Positions 25,314-33,702 of a stretch of DNA of 64,000 nucleotides are shown here, piece after piece. A model generated the notes under the pieces. That model worked only from the letters and a program-made list of their open reading frames with translations, made no database searches and was not told where the DNA came from. Position numbers and translations under genes: made by a program. This DNA is from Limnohabitans sp. 2KL-51 (GTDB taxonomy: Bacteria; Pseudomonadota; Gammaproteobacteria; Burkholderiales; Burkholderiaceae_C): contig NZ_NESJ01000003.1 of assembly GCF_003063645.1 (NCBI RefSeq), positions 1 to 64,000 on the forward strand. The letters are read 5' to 3'. Within the stretch, counting starts at the first letter, position 1, and every line of letters starts with the position of its first letter.

Positions 25314-26705
25314 ATGGACGCGCTCACGCAGACACCGCCGACGGCGCCAACAGCGCTCACGGCCGATCTCGGACGCTTCATCGCGGACATGCCCGCCCAC
25401 GCCTTGCCGGCGCAGGCCATCGCCACGATCCGCCGCGGCATCGCCGACACCGTGGGCGTGGCCTTTGCCAGCGTGGGCGAGCCGGTGCTGCGCCATGCAC
25501 GCGACCTGATCACTCTGGGTCCGACCGGCCAGGCGCGGGTCTGGACCGAAGGCGGCTTTGCGGCGTCGGCTGACGCCGCGTTCATGAACGCGGTGGCGGG
25601 CCATGCACTTGATTTCGACGATACCGGCCTGGACGGCCACCCCAGCGTGGTGCTCGCACCGGTGGTGCTGGCCGAGGCCGAGCGCCTGGGCGCCGACTGG
25701 GCTGCGGCGGTCACGGCCTATGCGGCCGGTTATGAAGTCTGGGCCGAACTGCTAGGGCGCGACGCGGACAAGCACCACGGCAAAGGCTGGCATCCGACCG
25801 CGGTGTTCGGTGCGGTGGCCTGCGCTGCGGCCAGCGCCTGCCTGCGGCGGCTGGACGCGCAGCGATCGGCGCACGCCTTGGGCATCGCGGCGTCGATGTC
25901 GGCGGGCCTGGTCGCCAACTTCGGCTCCATGACCAAGCCCCTGCAGGTGGGCTTCGCGGCGCGCAATGGCATCCTTGCGGCGCACCTCGCCGAACAAGGC
26001 CTGACCGCTTCGCACGATGCGCTGGAGAGTCCGCGCGGCTTTCTGGCTGCGATCTCGCCGCGCGGCGATGTGCGGCTGCATTCCCCGATCCACGCGGGCA
26101 CGCCTTGGCAGATGCTCGAGCAGGGTCTCAACATCAAACGCTACCCGGTGTGCTACGCCACCCATCGCATCATCGACGCGGCACTGGAGCTGCAGCCCCA
26201 TGTTGCCGATCGCCTGGACGCCATCGAGGCGGTGGTGGCCACCCTGGGCCAACTCCAGGCGGACATGCTGCGTTCGAGCCGGCCCACCAACGGGCTGGAT
26301 GCGAAGTTCAGCGCCGAGTACACCATCGCCTGCGCCCTGGCCCGCGGCCATGTGCATCTTCAGGACCTGAGCGACGACGCCGTCAACGACACGATCGTGC
26401 AGGCCCTGCTTCGAAAAGTGCGTGTCGAGATCGCCACCGAGCGCGATGCGCTGGAGCCGCTGTTCTCGCCGCAAGACCTGTTGTCGGTTCGATTGACCGA
26501 CGGCACCACGCTCGACGCCGAGCCCGTTCGGCGCGCGCGGGGCCACGCGAGCCGGCCGGTGAGCGACCAGGAACTGCAAGACAAATTCAGGGCCTGCGCG
26601 CGAATGTCGCTTGACGATGCGCAAGCGAGCGTCTGGTGGGAGGCGGCCATGGCGGCGCCCGAGCGCATGGTCACTTGGCCGGACTCACCGGGGTCCGTCA
26701 GGTAG
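25314..26705 (+). CDS. MmgE/PrpD-family protein
   Basis: 463 residues. Family motifs: AGHALDFDDTGLDGHPS, DKHHGKGWHPTAVFGAVACA, SMSAGLVANFGSMTKPLQVG and KRYPVCYATHRIIDAAL. The family includes 2-methylcitrate and other small-acid dehydratases or isomerases. It starts one base after the upstream stop, at the end of the CoA operon. It could isomerise or dehydrate the carboxylic substrate or product; exact activity is unknown. The 3' end is followed by the truncated tRNA-Val copy that bounds the island. Confidence 0.88.
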   Translation: MDALTQTPPTAPTALTADLGRFIADMPAHALPAQAIATIRRGIADTVGVAFASVGEPVLRHARDLITLGPTGQARVWTEGGFAASADAAFMNAVAGHALDFDDTGLDGHPSVVLAPVVLAEAERLGADWAAAVTAYAAGYEVWAELLGRDADKHHGKGWHPTAVFGAVACAAASACLRRLDAQRSAHALGIAASMSAGLVANFGSMTKPLQVGFAARNGILAAHLAEQGLTASHDALESPRGFLAAISPRGDVRLHSPIHAGTPWQMLEQGLNIKRYPVCYATHRIIDAALELQPHVADRLDAIEAVVATLGQLQADMLRSSRPTNGLDAKFSAEYTIACALARGHVHLQDLSDDAVNDTIVQALLRKVRVEIATERDALEPLFSPQDLLSVRLTDGTTLDAEPVRRARGHASRPVSDQELQDKFRACARMSLDDAQASVWWEAAMAAPERMVTWPDSPGSVR

Positions 26706-26794
26706 CGCCGTCAGCTTGATAAGCTTGGCCAAACCGCGGCCGAAAAGCGCATCGGCTGAAAGGCGGTTCGTCATAATATCGTCATACCGACAGG

Positions 26795-26893
26795 CGAAAA
26801 AAAGCACTGGGCGTTTCCGCCAAGTGCTTGATTTCCCTACCGATTTTGGTAGGCGCGACTAGATTCGAACTAGCGACCCCCACCATGTCAAGG
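26795..26893 (-). repeat. Truncated tRNA-Val 3' half plus terminator: distal att-like direct repeat of the island
   Basis: The last 47 nt (26847-26893) are identical to 62885-62931: the CCA end, acceptor 3' strand, T arm and anticodon loop of tRNA-Val. The adjoining terminator (26797-26829) also matches, with about five differences over the whole repeat. The 5' half of the tRNA is missing, so it is not a functional tRNA. Same orientation as the intact gene, as expected for the displaced 3' end after integration. Confidence 0.8.
26797..26829 (-). terminator. Copy of the tRNA-Val terminator
   Basis: AAGCAC at 26802-26807 pairs with GTGCTT at 26824-26829 and is preceded by seven A residues, giving a U tract when read leftwards. 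It could also close the plus-strand PrpD operon. Confidence 0.6.
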
Positions 26894-26943
26894 GGCATTA
26901 CGCGGTGAAAAGTAAATGCCAGCCTGGTATGGCTATGTACTGG

Positions 26944-29900
26944 TTAAACTTGGGACGACATGTGGGCTTTTGCGACAGCGCTTGCACGGCGAGTGGCAAC
27001 GAAGGCCATCAAGCCAGCCAACACCATCAGCATCCATGCGCTCAGCGTCGGAATAGGCGCCATGCTGCTGTCGTCGGCAACTGTGATGCCACCCGGATCA
27101 CTGATCTCGCCTGCTGTTGGGTTGGTGTCACCCGGCTGTCCATCCGTCAAAGTCAGGATGACCGTGTTGCCAACGATGCTCACATTAGCTGTCCAATCTA
27201 CCCAGTTGCCGTTGATCAGCTTGTGGTACTTGGCATTGGGCGCGATGGAGTTCGGGTAGGTTTGTGTAATGGTGACAGAGCCCCCTGGCCCACAGCCCAA
27301 TACCGTGAAGCTGAATGCACCATAGGGGAATCTCTGACCCGCAGGCGCAGTGCCTGGCATGTTGTATTGGGCCGAGCCATCTTGGAAACCTGCACAACTG
27401 CCGCCTGTGATGGCTGCCGTCACGCTGCCGCCAGCAGTGGTGCCGGTGTAGCTGGTGGCTAACGAAGTTGCGGGTGTGACGCTGTTGCTGGCGGCCGATG
27501 CCGCACCCGCTCCCGCGCCATTCGTCGCCGTCACCGTGAAGGTGTAGCTTGTTCCGTTCGTCAGACCCGTGACCGTGATCGGGCTGCTCGCTCCCGTGCC
27601 CGTCAACCCACCCGGATTGGTCGTCACCATGTAGCCCGTGATCGCCGCGCCTCCGTTGTTTGCCGGTGCGGTGAACGTAACCGTAGCTTGAGAATTGCCC
27701 GCGATGGCTGAGACCGCGGTGGGGGCGCCGGGTGCTGCCAGCGAGACAGCCGTCACTTGCGCCGAGCCACTGACATACCCAGTTTGGGTAGTAGTGACGG
27801 TGGCCGTGGATGACGTATTGGTGGCTACTCCGCTGACCGTGACCAAACCGGTGCCGGATATCGACACGGTCCCACCCGCAGTGGCGGTGCCGCCATAGGC
27901 AAAGTTGGCATCGTAGTTGCTGATCTGAACGGTGAAGCCAACTGCAGTTCTCGTTGGCGTGCCAAACGTCGGCGTGTTGGCTGCATTCAACGACGTCTCA
28001 GCCACCTGGGCAGAGCCGTTCTCGTAACCAGCTCGGGTGGTGGTGATCGTTGCAGTGAATGAAGTGTTGACTGCAACGCCGCTCACCGTGACAAGACCAG
28101 TGTTCGATATCGCTACGGTGCCACCCGCAGTAGCGGTATCACCATAAGCGAAGTTGGCATCGTAGTTGCTGATCTGAACGGTGAAGCCATCTGCAGTGCT
28201 CGTTGGCGTGCCAAACGTCGGCGTGTTGGCAGCATTGACAACGGCAGCAGTCTGCCCCGTGAAAGCGATGCTGTTTAAAAGCACGCTGGTATTGTCAGAG
28301 TCGAAATTTGCAGTGGCGATATCGAGTCTGCCATCGCCGTTCAGATCGCCCAAGGCGACCGCGAGTGGGCCATCACCTGCGGCGAAGGTGGATTCAGTTT
28401 GAAACTTGCCATCGCCATTGCCTAAAAGCACGCTGGCGGTGTCGGAACTGTAACTCGCGGTGATGATGTCGAGTCGACCATCGCCGTTTACATCACCCAA
28501 GCTCACGGAGTGTGGACTGTTCATTGCGAAGGTGGATTGTGTTTGAAAGGTGCCATTGCCATTGCCCAGGAGCACGCTCAAGCTGTTGCCACCGAAATTC
28601 GCGGCGATGATGTCAAGGTTGCCATCGCCGTTCACATCGCCCACCGTCACAGCGAGTGGGTTACTTCCCGTGGCGAAGGTGGCTTGAGCCGCAAAGGTAC
28701 CATCGCCGTTGCCCAAGAGCACGCTGACGTTGGAGGAGCCATCATTCGCCGTGATGATGTCAAGTTTGCCATCGCCATTCACATCGCCCAAGGTCACAGC
28801 GCTTGGGGTAGATCCCGTGGCGAACATGGCTTGAGCTTGAAAGGTGCCATTGCCATTGCCCAAGAGCACGCTGGCGGTTTTGGAGAAAGCATTCGCGATA
28901 ACGATATCGAGCCTGCCGTCGCCGTTCACATCCCCCAAGGTCACAGAGCGTGGGAAATCCCCCGTGGCGAAGGTGGCTTGAGGTTGAAAGGTGCCATTGC
29001 CATTGCCCAAGAGCACGCTGGCGTTGTTGGAGGTGCGATTCGCGGTGACGATGTCGAGTCTGCCATCGCCGTTCAGATCGCCCAAGGCGACCGCGTTTGG
29101 GTAACCACCTGCGGCGAATGTGGATTGAATTTGAAACGTGCCATCGCCAATGCCTAAAAGCACGCTGGCGGTGTCGTCGCCAACATTCGCAGTGACCATG
29201 TCGAGCCTACCATCGCCGTTCACATCCCCAAGCGCTAGAGACTGTGCACCATTTCCCGCAGCGAAGGTTTGCTGGGGCGTGAAAGTAGCAAAAATGGCAC
29301 TCCCACCCGTGCCCAACAGCACGCTGGCGTCATCCGAGTTGTAGTTCGCGGCAACGATATCAAGTCTGCCATCGCCGTTCACATCGCCCAAGGTCGCAGA
29401 TTGCGAATTAGTTCCCGTGGCGAAGGTGACTGCAGATTTAAAGGTGCCATTGCCATTGCCCAAGAGCACGCTGGCGTTGGTGGACCCAAAATTCGCGGTC
29501 ATGATGTCGAGCCTGCCATCGCCGTTCACATCGCCCAACGTCAAGGAGCGTGGGTTCGTTCCCGCACCGAATATTATCTGGGATTGAAAGGTGCCATCGC
29601 CATTGCCCAAGAGCACGGCAATGGCGGTGTTCGTATTTGCCGTGACGATGTCCAGCTTCCCATCGCCGTTCAAATCGCCCAAGGCCACGGCGAATTGATT
29701 ATCACCTGCGCTGAAAGCTTGGGACGCTTGGAAGGTGCCATCGCCATTGCCCAGAAGCACGCTGACCCTACTGTCGCTCCTATTCCCGGTAACGATGTCA
29801 AGCTTACCATCGCCATTCACATCGCCCAAGGCCACGGAGTATGCCCCATTTCCCGTGGCGAATGTGGCTTGACGTGCAAAGGTCCCATTGCCAGTGCCCA

Positions 29901-31005
29901 AGAGCACGCTGACGTTATTGGAGTCTTGATTGGCGGTGACGATATCAAGTGTTCCATCGCCGTTCACATCGCCCAAAGTCACGGAGCGAGGCCGAGTTCC
30001 CGTGGCGAAAGTGGTTTGAGCTGCAAAGGTGCCATCGCCATTGCCCAAGAGCACGCTGACATTATTGGAACCTTCATTGGCGGTGATGATATCGAGTGTT
30101 CCATCGCCGTTCACATCGCCCAACCTCACGGCGAATGGCTGAGTTCCCGTGGCGAAGGTTTGCTGGCCTTGGAAATTGCCATTGCCATTACCCAGGAGCA
30201 CGCTGACGTTGCCGGAGTTGAAATTTGCGGTGATCATGTCGAGCTTGCCGTCGCCATTCACATCGCCCAAGGTCACGGAGGCGGGCTTGAATCCCGTGGC
30301 GAAGGTGGCTTGCGTTGCAAACGACGGCAAGGCGGTAATGGTCGCCAAGTTCGCGAGGCTCACACCAAGGGTGCCGGCACCGGTGATCCCGGTAACATTG
30401 ACGGTGTAGTTTGCCCCTGAACCAGTTACGGAGGAGATGGTTCCGTTGGCCGCCGTTCCAGTAGCCATCAAATCGAAGTCGGCAGCATCCACCCCGGTAA
30501 CAGGTTGATTAAAACTAACTGTGAACGAAGCGGAAGTGGTGACAGCACTTCCAGGTGCAATGATGGACAGGGCATGCGGAAATGCCGGCGAGAAAGGAAC
30601 AGCGGCCGGAATAAGATCACCAGCAGTATAGTTAAATGATGTATTCGCTGTCGTTGAATTCGTTCCATCGGGAGTTGTCACCAACACATCTGCAGCCCCA
30701 AAGGTGCCAGGTGGTGTGACTGCAGTAATTTTTTGTCCGTTCACCACGGTAAAACTAGTCGCAGGAATGCCGCCAATGGTGACAGCAATGGCGCCGGCCA
30801 AGTCGGTGCCTGTGATGGTGATGCTCGTACCGCCTACAGCAGGTCCGGCAGAAGGCGAAACACTCGTTACCGTGGGTGCTGCGGCCGTTGCGGGTGTACT
30901 GAATAAGCTCAGACACAGCAACAGGCTCCAGAGCAATGCAAGCCATGAAAACCTTTTCAGGCTCTTGTGGCCTGGACCAAACTGCAGCGCTTTTGACTCG
31001 TTCAT
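26944..31005 (-). CDS. Large FG-GAP/VCBS propeller surface protein with IPTL-CTERM signal
   Basis: 1353 residues. Signal peptide with WLALLWSLLLCLSLFSTPAT. IPT/TIG domain about 43-128 (SVSPSAGPAVGGTSITITG), then a short Ig-like segment. Fourteen FG-GAP/VCBS repeats of about 49 residues follow (about 233-914), each with the Ca2+-binding-type motif GDVNGDGRLDI and SVLLGNGNGTF. Next come two near-identical 85-residue repeats (PTFGTPT, VQISNYDANFAYG), a fibronectin III domain (about 1090-1175) and a choice-of-anchor-U-like domain (FSFTVLGCGPGGSVTITQTY). The IPTL-CTERM end is PIPTLSAWMLMVLAGL then ATRR. Probably secreted and envelope-sorted, with adhesion likely. It is the first gene inside the island. 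Confidence 0.85.
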   Translation of the reverse strand: MNESKALQFGPGHKSLKRFSWLALLWSLLLCLSLFSTPATAAAPTVTSVSPSAGPAVGGTSITITGTDLAGAIAVTIGGIPATSFTVVNGQKITAVTPPGTFGAADVLVTTPDGTNSTTANTSFNYTAGDLIPAAVPFSPAFPHALSIIAPGSAVTTSASFTVSFNQPVTGVDAADFDLMATGTAANGTISSVTGSGANYTVNVTGITGAGTLGVSLANLATITALPSFATQATFATGFKPASVTLGDVNGDGKLDMITANFNSGNVSVLLGNGNGNFQGQQTFATGTQPFAVRLGDVNGDGTLDIITANEGSNNVSVLLGNGDGTFAAQTTFATGTRPRSVTLGDVNGDGTLDIVTANQDSNNVSVLLGTGNGTFARQATFATGNGAYSVALGDVNGDGKLDIVTGNRSDSRVSVLLGNGDGTFQASQAFSAGDNQFAVALGDLNGDGKLDIVTANTNTAIAVLLGNGDGTFQSQIIFGAGTNPRSLTLGDVNGDGRLDIMTANFGSTNASVLLGNGNGTFKSAVTFATGTNSQSATLGDVNGDGRLDIVAANYNSDDASVLLGTGGSAIFATFTPQQTFAAGNGAQSLALGDVNGDGRLDMVTANVGDDTASVLLGIGDGTFQIQSTFAAGGYPNAVALGDLNGDGRLDIVTANRTSNNASVLLGNGNGTFQPQATFATGDFPRSVTLGDVNGDGRLDIVIANAFSKTASVLLGNGNGTFQAQAMFATGSTPSAVTLGDVNGDGKLDIITANDGSSNVSVLLGNGDGTFAAQATFATGSNPLAVTVGDVNGDGNLDIIAANFGGNSLSVLLGNGNGTFQTQSTFAMNSPHSVSLGDVNGDGRLDIITASYSSDTASVLLGNGDGKFQTESTFAAGDGPLAVALGDLNGDGRLDIATANFDSDNTSVLLNSIAFTGQTAAVVNAANTPTFGTPTSTADGFTVQISNYDANFAYGDTATAGGTVAISNTGLVTVSGVAVNTSFTATITTTRAGYENGSAQVAETSLNAANTPTFGTPTRTAVGFTVQISNYDANFAYGGTATAGGTVSISGTGLVTVSGVATNTSSTATVTTTQTGYVSGSAQVTAVSLAAPGAPTAVSAIAGNSQATVTFTAPANNGGAAITGYMVTTNPGGLTGTGASSPITVTGLTNGTSYTFTVTATNGAGAGAASAASNSVTPATSLATSYTGTTAGGSVTAAITGGSCAGFQDGSAQYNMPGTAPAGQRFPYGAFSFTVLGCGPGGSVTITQTYPNSIAPNAKYHKLINGNWVDWTANVSIVGNTVILTLTDGQPGDTNPTAGEISDPGGITVADDSSMAPIPTLSAWMLMVLAGLMAFVATRRASAVAKAHMSSQV
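28262..30310 (-). repeat. Fourteen tandem ~147-bp repeats encoding FG-GAP/VCBS units
   Basis: Fourteen consecutive units of about 147 bp repeat codons for GDVNGDGxLDI and SVLLGNGxGTF. Unit 7 carries a small insertion (GTGGSAIFATFTPQ). Fourteen equals two seven-bladed propellers. Confidence 0.8.
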
Positions 31006-31560
31006 CGAATTTCCATAAATAATTCTCGAAAGCCATCACAAATTTGCGGAATATTTTACCCGTCGTTCCCGTTTTTTCTACCACTTGAAAAATTAATTGC
31101 AGTCGGAATTCACTCTTGCTCGGGGTAAAACCCTTTCAAGCAATGCTGAAAGGACGCCTGCGTTTGAAGTTGATCCCCGGCACCTGAGTAATGTTGTTTT
31201 GAGTGCCATCGAGTGCAGATTCGACTTATAGGAACGATAACTTTACTGGCGCTGTTACTGAGGCTATGAATCGCGGGTCCTTCCAGGAATCGCGATTTTG
31301 TCGATCATCAATTAATAGATTGAGATTCGTGGTTCGTACAAATGCCTCCGTGACCTCTTTGGGCCATCGTTTGAGGCAATTCAGCACTGATTCGCCTTTT
31401 ACCTCACGGTTGCGGTAGACGGCCAGCACTCCCTAAACGTTTACCAACACGCTGTACCAATTACCAACAGGTTCGACCGCTTCGGTTTGCCACGACTGGA
31501 TGATTGAACCGCCCCTGAAGTAAGCCGCCAACGCCCTTTGAGTGAGGCTGTTTGCAATTT
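31006..31560. other. Intergenic region upstream of the FG-GAP gene
   Basis: Contains the promoter side of the FG-GAP gene and a 67-codon minus-strand frame (31226-31429, GTG start). That frame has protein-like composition (VYRNREVKGESVLNCLKRWP, NLLIDDRQNR) but I recognise no family; it may be a gene remnant. Nothing else is supported. Confidence 0.35.
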
Positions 31561-31694
31561 TGGTTCAATACGGCAACCGTACGGCAAAAGCGATCCATCA
31601 TCATTTGCCTAGGTCACCCTGATTTGTACGGCTTTTAGACTGTCTTTGCCGTATGTTTGACATACGGCCAAAAAAAAGCACCTAGCGATTCGGT
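31561..31694. repeat. att-like segment: TACGGC motif cluster and terminator-like A8-GCACC sequence
   Basis: Five copies of TACGGC or its complement lie between about 31567 and 31668, followed by eight A residues and GCACC-T-AGCG. The last part repeats the outer edge of the tRNA-Val terminator at 62834-62850 with one mismatch. CACC/GGTG forms a small hairpin with a U tract leftwards. It could be a third, partial attachment scar or only an unrelated terminator. Confidence 0.35.
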
Positions 31695-31714
31695 GTTCAA
31701 TATTGGATCGGCGT

Positions 31715-31840
31715 TAACAGCCTTGCCCTTCATCCGGGCGATCTCGAATTCGATACCCACGATCGCCTTGAGCATGCCGTCGATGAACTCGGCGGTGAAG
31801 TCACCCATCTTCCACGGATTGAATTCGCCGGCTTCACGGG
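31715..31840 (-). pseudogene. C-terminal remnant of a PaiB-like FMN-binding regulator
   Basis: The minus strand reads NPWKMGDFTAEFIDGMLKAI then VGIEFEIARMKGK. This matches the conserved late segment of the PaiB/FMN-binding negative transcriptional regulator family, which normally continues with WK-SQN. Here it breaks after KGK into the IS21-like motif at 31698-31714. The upstream part of the gene is missing. Confidence 0.5.
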
Positions 31841-31897
31841 TACGCGTCAGGCGTGTCACCCCGCCGCGCGCGAACCGAGGCGGAGCCCAGCGCGCAG

Positions 31898-32710
31898 CTA
31901 CACCGACCGAAGATCCCGCCCGATGACGGCTGCCGTCTTCAGCAGCGCGGGCACCAGCTGCGCCAGCACCTCCTCGAGCCGCCAGCGTGGCGAGGGCACG
32001 GCGATGTTGACGGCAGCCAACGGACGGCCCGCCGGGCCCAGCAACGGCGCCGCCACGGAGATGTCGCCGACGAAAGCTTCTTGGTCGTTGAGCGCATAGC
32101 CCCTCTCGCGCGCGTTCTGCAAGGCCTTGCTCAGGCCGGGCAGGTCGGTGAGGGTGCGCTTGGTCATCGCCACGCGGCGCACGCCCTTCAGGCGGGCCAT
32201 CGCCTCGGCGGGGTCCATGTGCGACAGGATGGCGCGGCCGGCCGCGGTGCAGAACGCCGGCAGGCGCGAGCCGACGTGCAGATCGACGCTTACCGCATGC
32301 AGGCTGGGAAAGCGCGCCACGTAGACGATCTCGTCGCCCTCGAGCTCCATCAGGTTCACCGTTTCGCCGGTGCGCTTGTTCAGTGCGTCCAGATGCGGCT
32401 GCGCCCGTCCGCGCACGACGTGGGTGGCCAGTACGGTGTGGCCGAACTCCAGCATCCGGCCCGACAACCGGAACGCCTTGCTTGCCGGGTCTTGCCGCAG
32501 GTAGCCCAGCACCCGCAGTGTGTGCGTGATGCGCTGCACGCCGCTGCGGTCCAGTCCGGCCAGCTCGGCCAGCTCGGTCAGGCCGACCGGGCGGCTGGCG
32601 GTGTTCAGTGCCTCCAGCACCTGGAAGCACTTGGCCAGCGAGCCCATGTAAAGCGGACTTTCAGCGTCCAACGCGCCGCGGCGGGCCCTGGTGGGTATCG
32701 CGCTGGCCAT
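31898..32710 (-). CDS. IclR-family transcriptional regulator
   Basis: 270 residues. N-terminal winged helix-turn-helix: LAKCFQVLEALNTASRPVGL, TELAELAGLDRSGVQRITHT, LRVLGYLRQD. C-terminal IclR effector domain: GETVNLMELEGDEIVYVARF, LPAFCTAAGRAILS, and AAVNIAVPSPRW. It is downstream of the nitrilase gene by 6 bp, in one minus-strand unit divergent from the Bug-amidohydrolase-DadA operon. It probably controls both through the palindromes at 33604-33639. Confidence 0.88.
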   Translation of the reverse strand: MASAIPTRARRGALDAESPLYMGSLAKCFQVLEALNTASRPVGLTELAELAGLDRSGVQRITHTLRVLGYLRQDPASKAFRLSGRMLEFGHTVLATHVVRGRAQPHLDALNKRTGETVNLMELEGDEIVYVARFPSLHAVSVDLHVGSRLPAFCTAAGRAILSHMDPAEAMARLKGVRRVAMTKRTLTDLPGLSKALQNARERGYALNDQEAFVGDISVAAPLLGPAGRPLAAVNIAVPSPRWRLEEVLAQLVPALLKTAAVIGRDLRSV

Positions 32711-32716
32711 CGCCGG

Positions 32717-33586
32717 TCAGTCGTTGGTGACCAGCGGTCCGTACAGGTCGGGGCGGCGGTCACGCCACCACGGAAATTTCTTGCGCGCCGACGTCACGGC
32801 ATCCAGGTCGACCTCGACGGTCAGCAGCTCGGGCGCCTCGGTGCCCGCCTCCTGCACGATCATGCCGCGCGGGTCGATCACCATGCTGCGCCCCAGGTGG
32901 TGCCGTGCCCCCTCGGAGCCGACACGGTTGCAGGCCAGCACGAACACGCCGTTCTCGTAGGCGCGGGCCCGCAGCGGGATCTCCCAGATCGAGGTGCGCT
33001 GGGCCGGGTCGGCGTAGGTTGAATAGGCGATCGGCATCACGATAATCTCGGCGCCCTGCAGAGCGAGGGCCCGCGAAGCTTCGGGGTACAGCCGGTCGTT
33101 GCAGATCTGCACGCCGATGCGCGTGCCGGCCACCGCATAGGTCTCCAGCTTCGCGCCCGGCGTGAAGTAGAACTTTTCGAAGCTGCCGGTGCCGCCCGGC
33201 CCCTCGGTGGGGAAGTAGGCCGGGATGTGGGTCTTTCGGTAGCGGCCCGCTTCGCGGCCGTCTGTGTCGTAGACGAAGGCGCTGTTGTAGTAGCCGTCGT
33301 TGGCCTTCTCGGCGAAGGGCAGCACCAGTGCGATGCTGTGCCGGCGCGCCTTCTCGCGCAGGCCCAGCAGCACCGGGTGGGCGTCGTGCAGGAACCAGCG
33401 GTCGAAGTCCTCCACCAGCTGGTTGGCGAAGAAGGGCGTGAGGAACAGCTCGCCGAAGGTGAGCAGCCGCACCTGCCGGCGCGCGGCCTCGTCGAGCAGG
33501 GCGTGGGCCGCGGCTTCAATGGTGCGAAGGTCACCGTCCTCCACGCTGCCGGTCTGGGCTGCGGCAAGCATGAGCGATCGAGTCAA
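32717..33586 (-). CDS. Carbon-nitrogen hydrolase (nitrilase superfamily), N-carbamoylase-like
   Basis: 289 residues. The catalytic triad is visible: Glu in LLTFGELFLTPFF, Lys in RYRKTHIPAYFP, Cys in GVQICNDRLYPEASR. A further typical Glu lies in RTSIWEIPLRARAYENGVF. The family hydrolyses amides, nitriles or N-carbamoyl groups; the ICNDRLYPE spelling is nearest to N-carbamoyl amino acid amidohydrolases by eye. With the neighbouring amidohydrolase and D-amino-acid-dehydrogenase-like gene it suggests breakdown of an N-substituted amino acid or cyclic ureide. Confidence 0.85.
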   Translation of the reverse strand: MTRSLMLAAAQTGSVEDGDLRTIEAAAHALLDEAARRQVRLLTFGELFLTPFFANQLVEDFDRWFLHDAHPVLLGLREKARRHSIALVLPFAEKANDGYYNSAFVYDTDGREAGRYRKTHIPAYFPTEGPGGTGSFEKFYFTPGAKLETYAVAGTRIGVQICNDRLYPEASRALALQGAEIIVMPIAYSTYADPAQRTSIWEIPLRARAYENGVFVLACNRVGSEGARHHLGRSMVIDPRGMIVQEAGTEAPELLTVEVDLDAVTSARKKFPWWRDRRPDLYGPLVTND

Positions 33587-33603
33587 GGAAATTTCTCCAA
33601 GTT

Positions 33604-33639
33604 ATTGCAATGCAATTTTAACGTATTGCATCGCGATAC
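33604..33639. promoter_or_regulatory. Two palindromes in the divergent IclR-nitrilase/Bug control region
   Basis: A perfect 13-bp palindrome ATTGCA-A-TGCAAT at 33604-33616 and an imperfect 17-bp one, GTATTGCATCGCGATAC, at 33623-33639 lie between the divergent nitrilase and receptor starts. Both share TTGCAT-like half sites. Their size and spacing suit the IclR-family product of the adjacent gene. Confidence 0.45.
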
Positions 33640-33702
33640 GGCGGGTCCATACAATAAGCTTTTTGCCGATGGCCTCTTGTCGCCGGCCAGCCAGGAGAAC
33701 TA

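Noticed and set aside
24464..25714. 416-codon minus-strand frame opposite the acyl-CoA dehydrogenase
   Set aside because: Antisense shadow; the plus strand has full dehydrogenase motifs.
26847..26893. A second functional tRNA-Val gene
   Set aside because: The D arm, the 5' acceptor strand and half of the anticodon stem are missing.
28262..30310. 147-bp repeats as a CRISPR or satellite array
   Set aside because: They encode in-frame FG-GAP units inside one gene, with a signal peptide and sorting signal at its ends.
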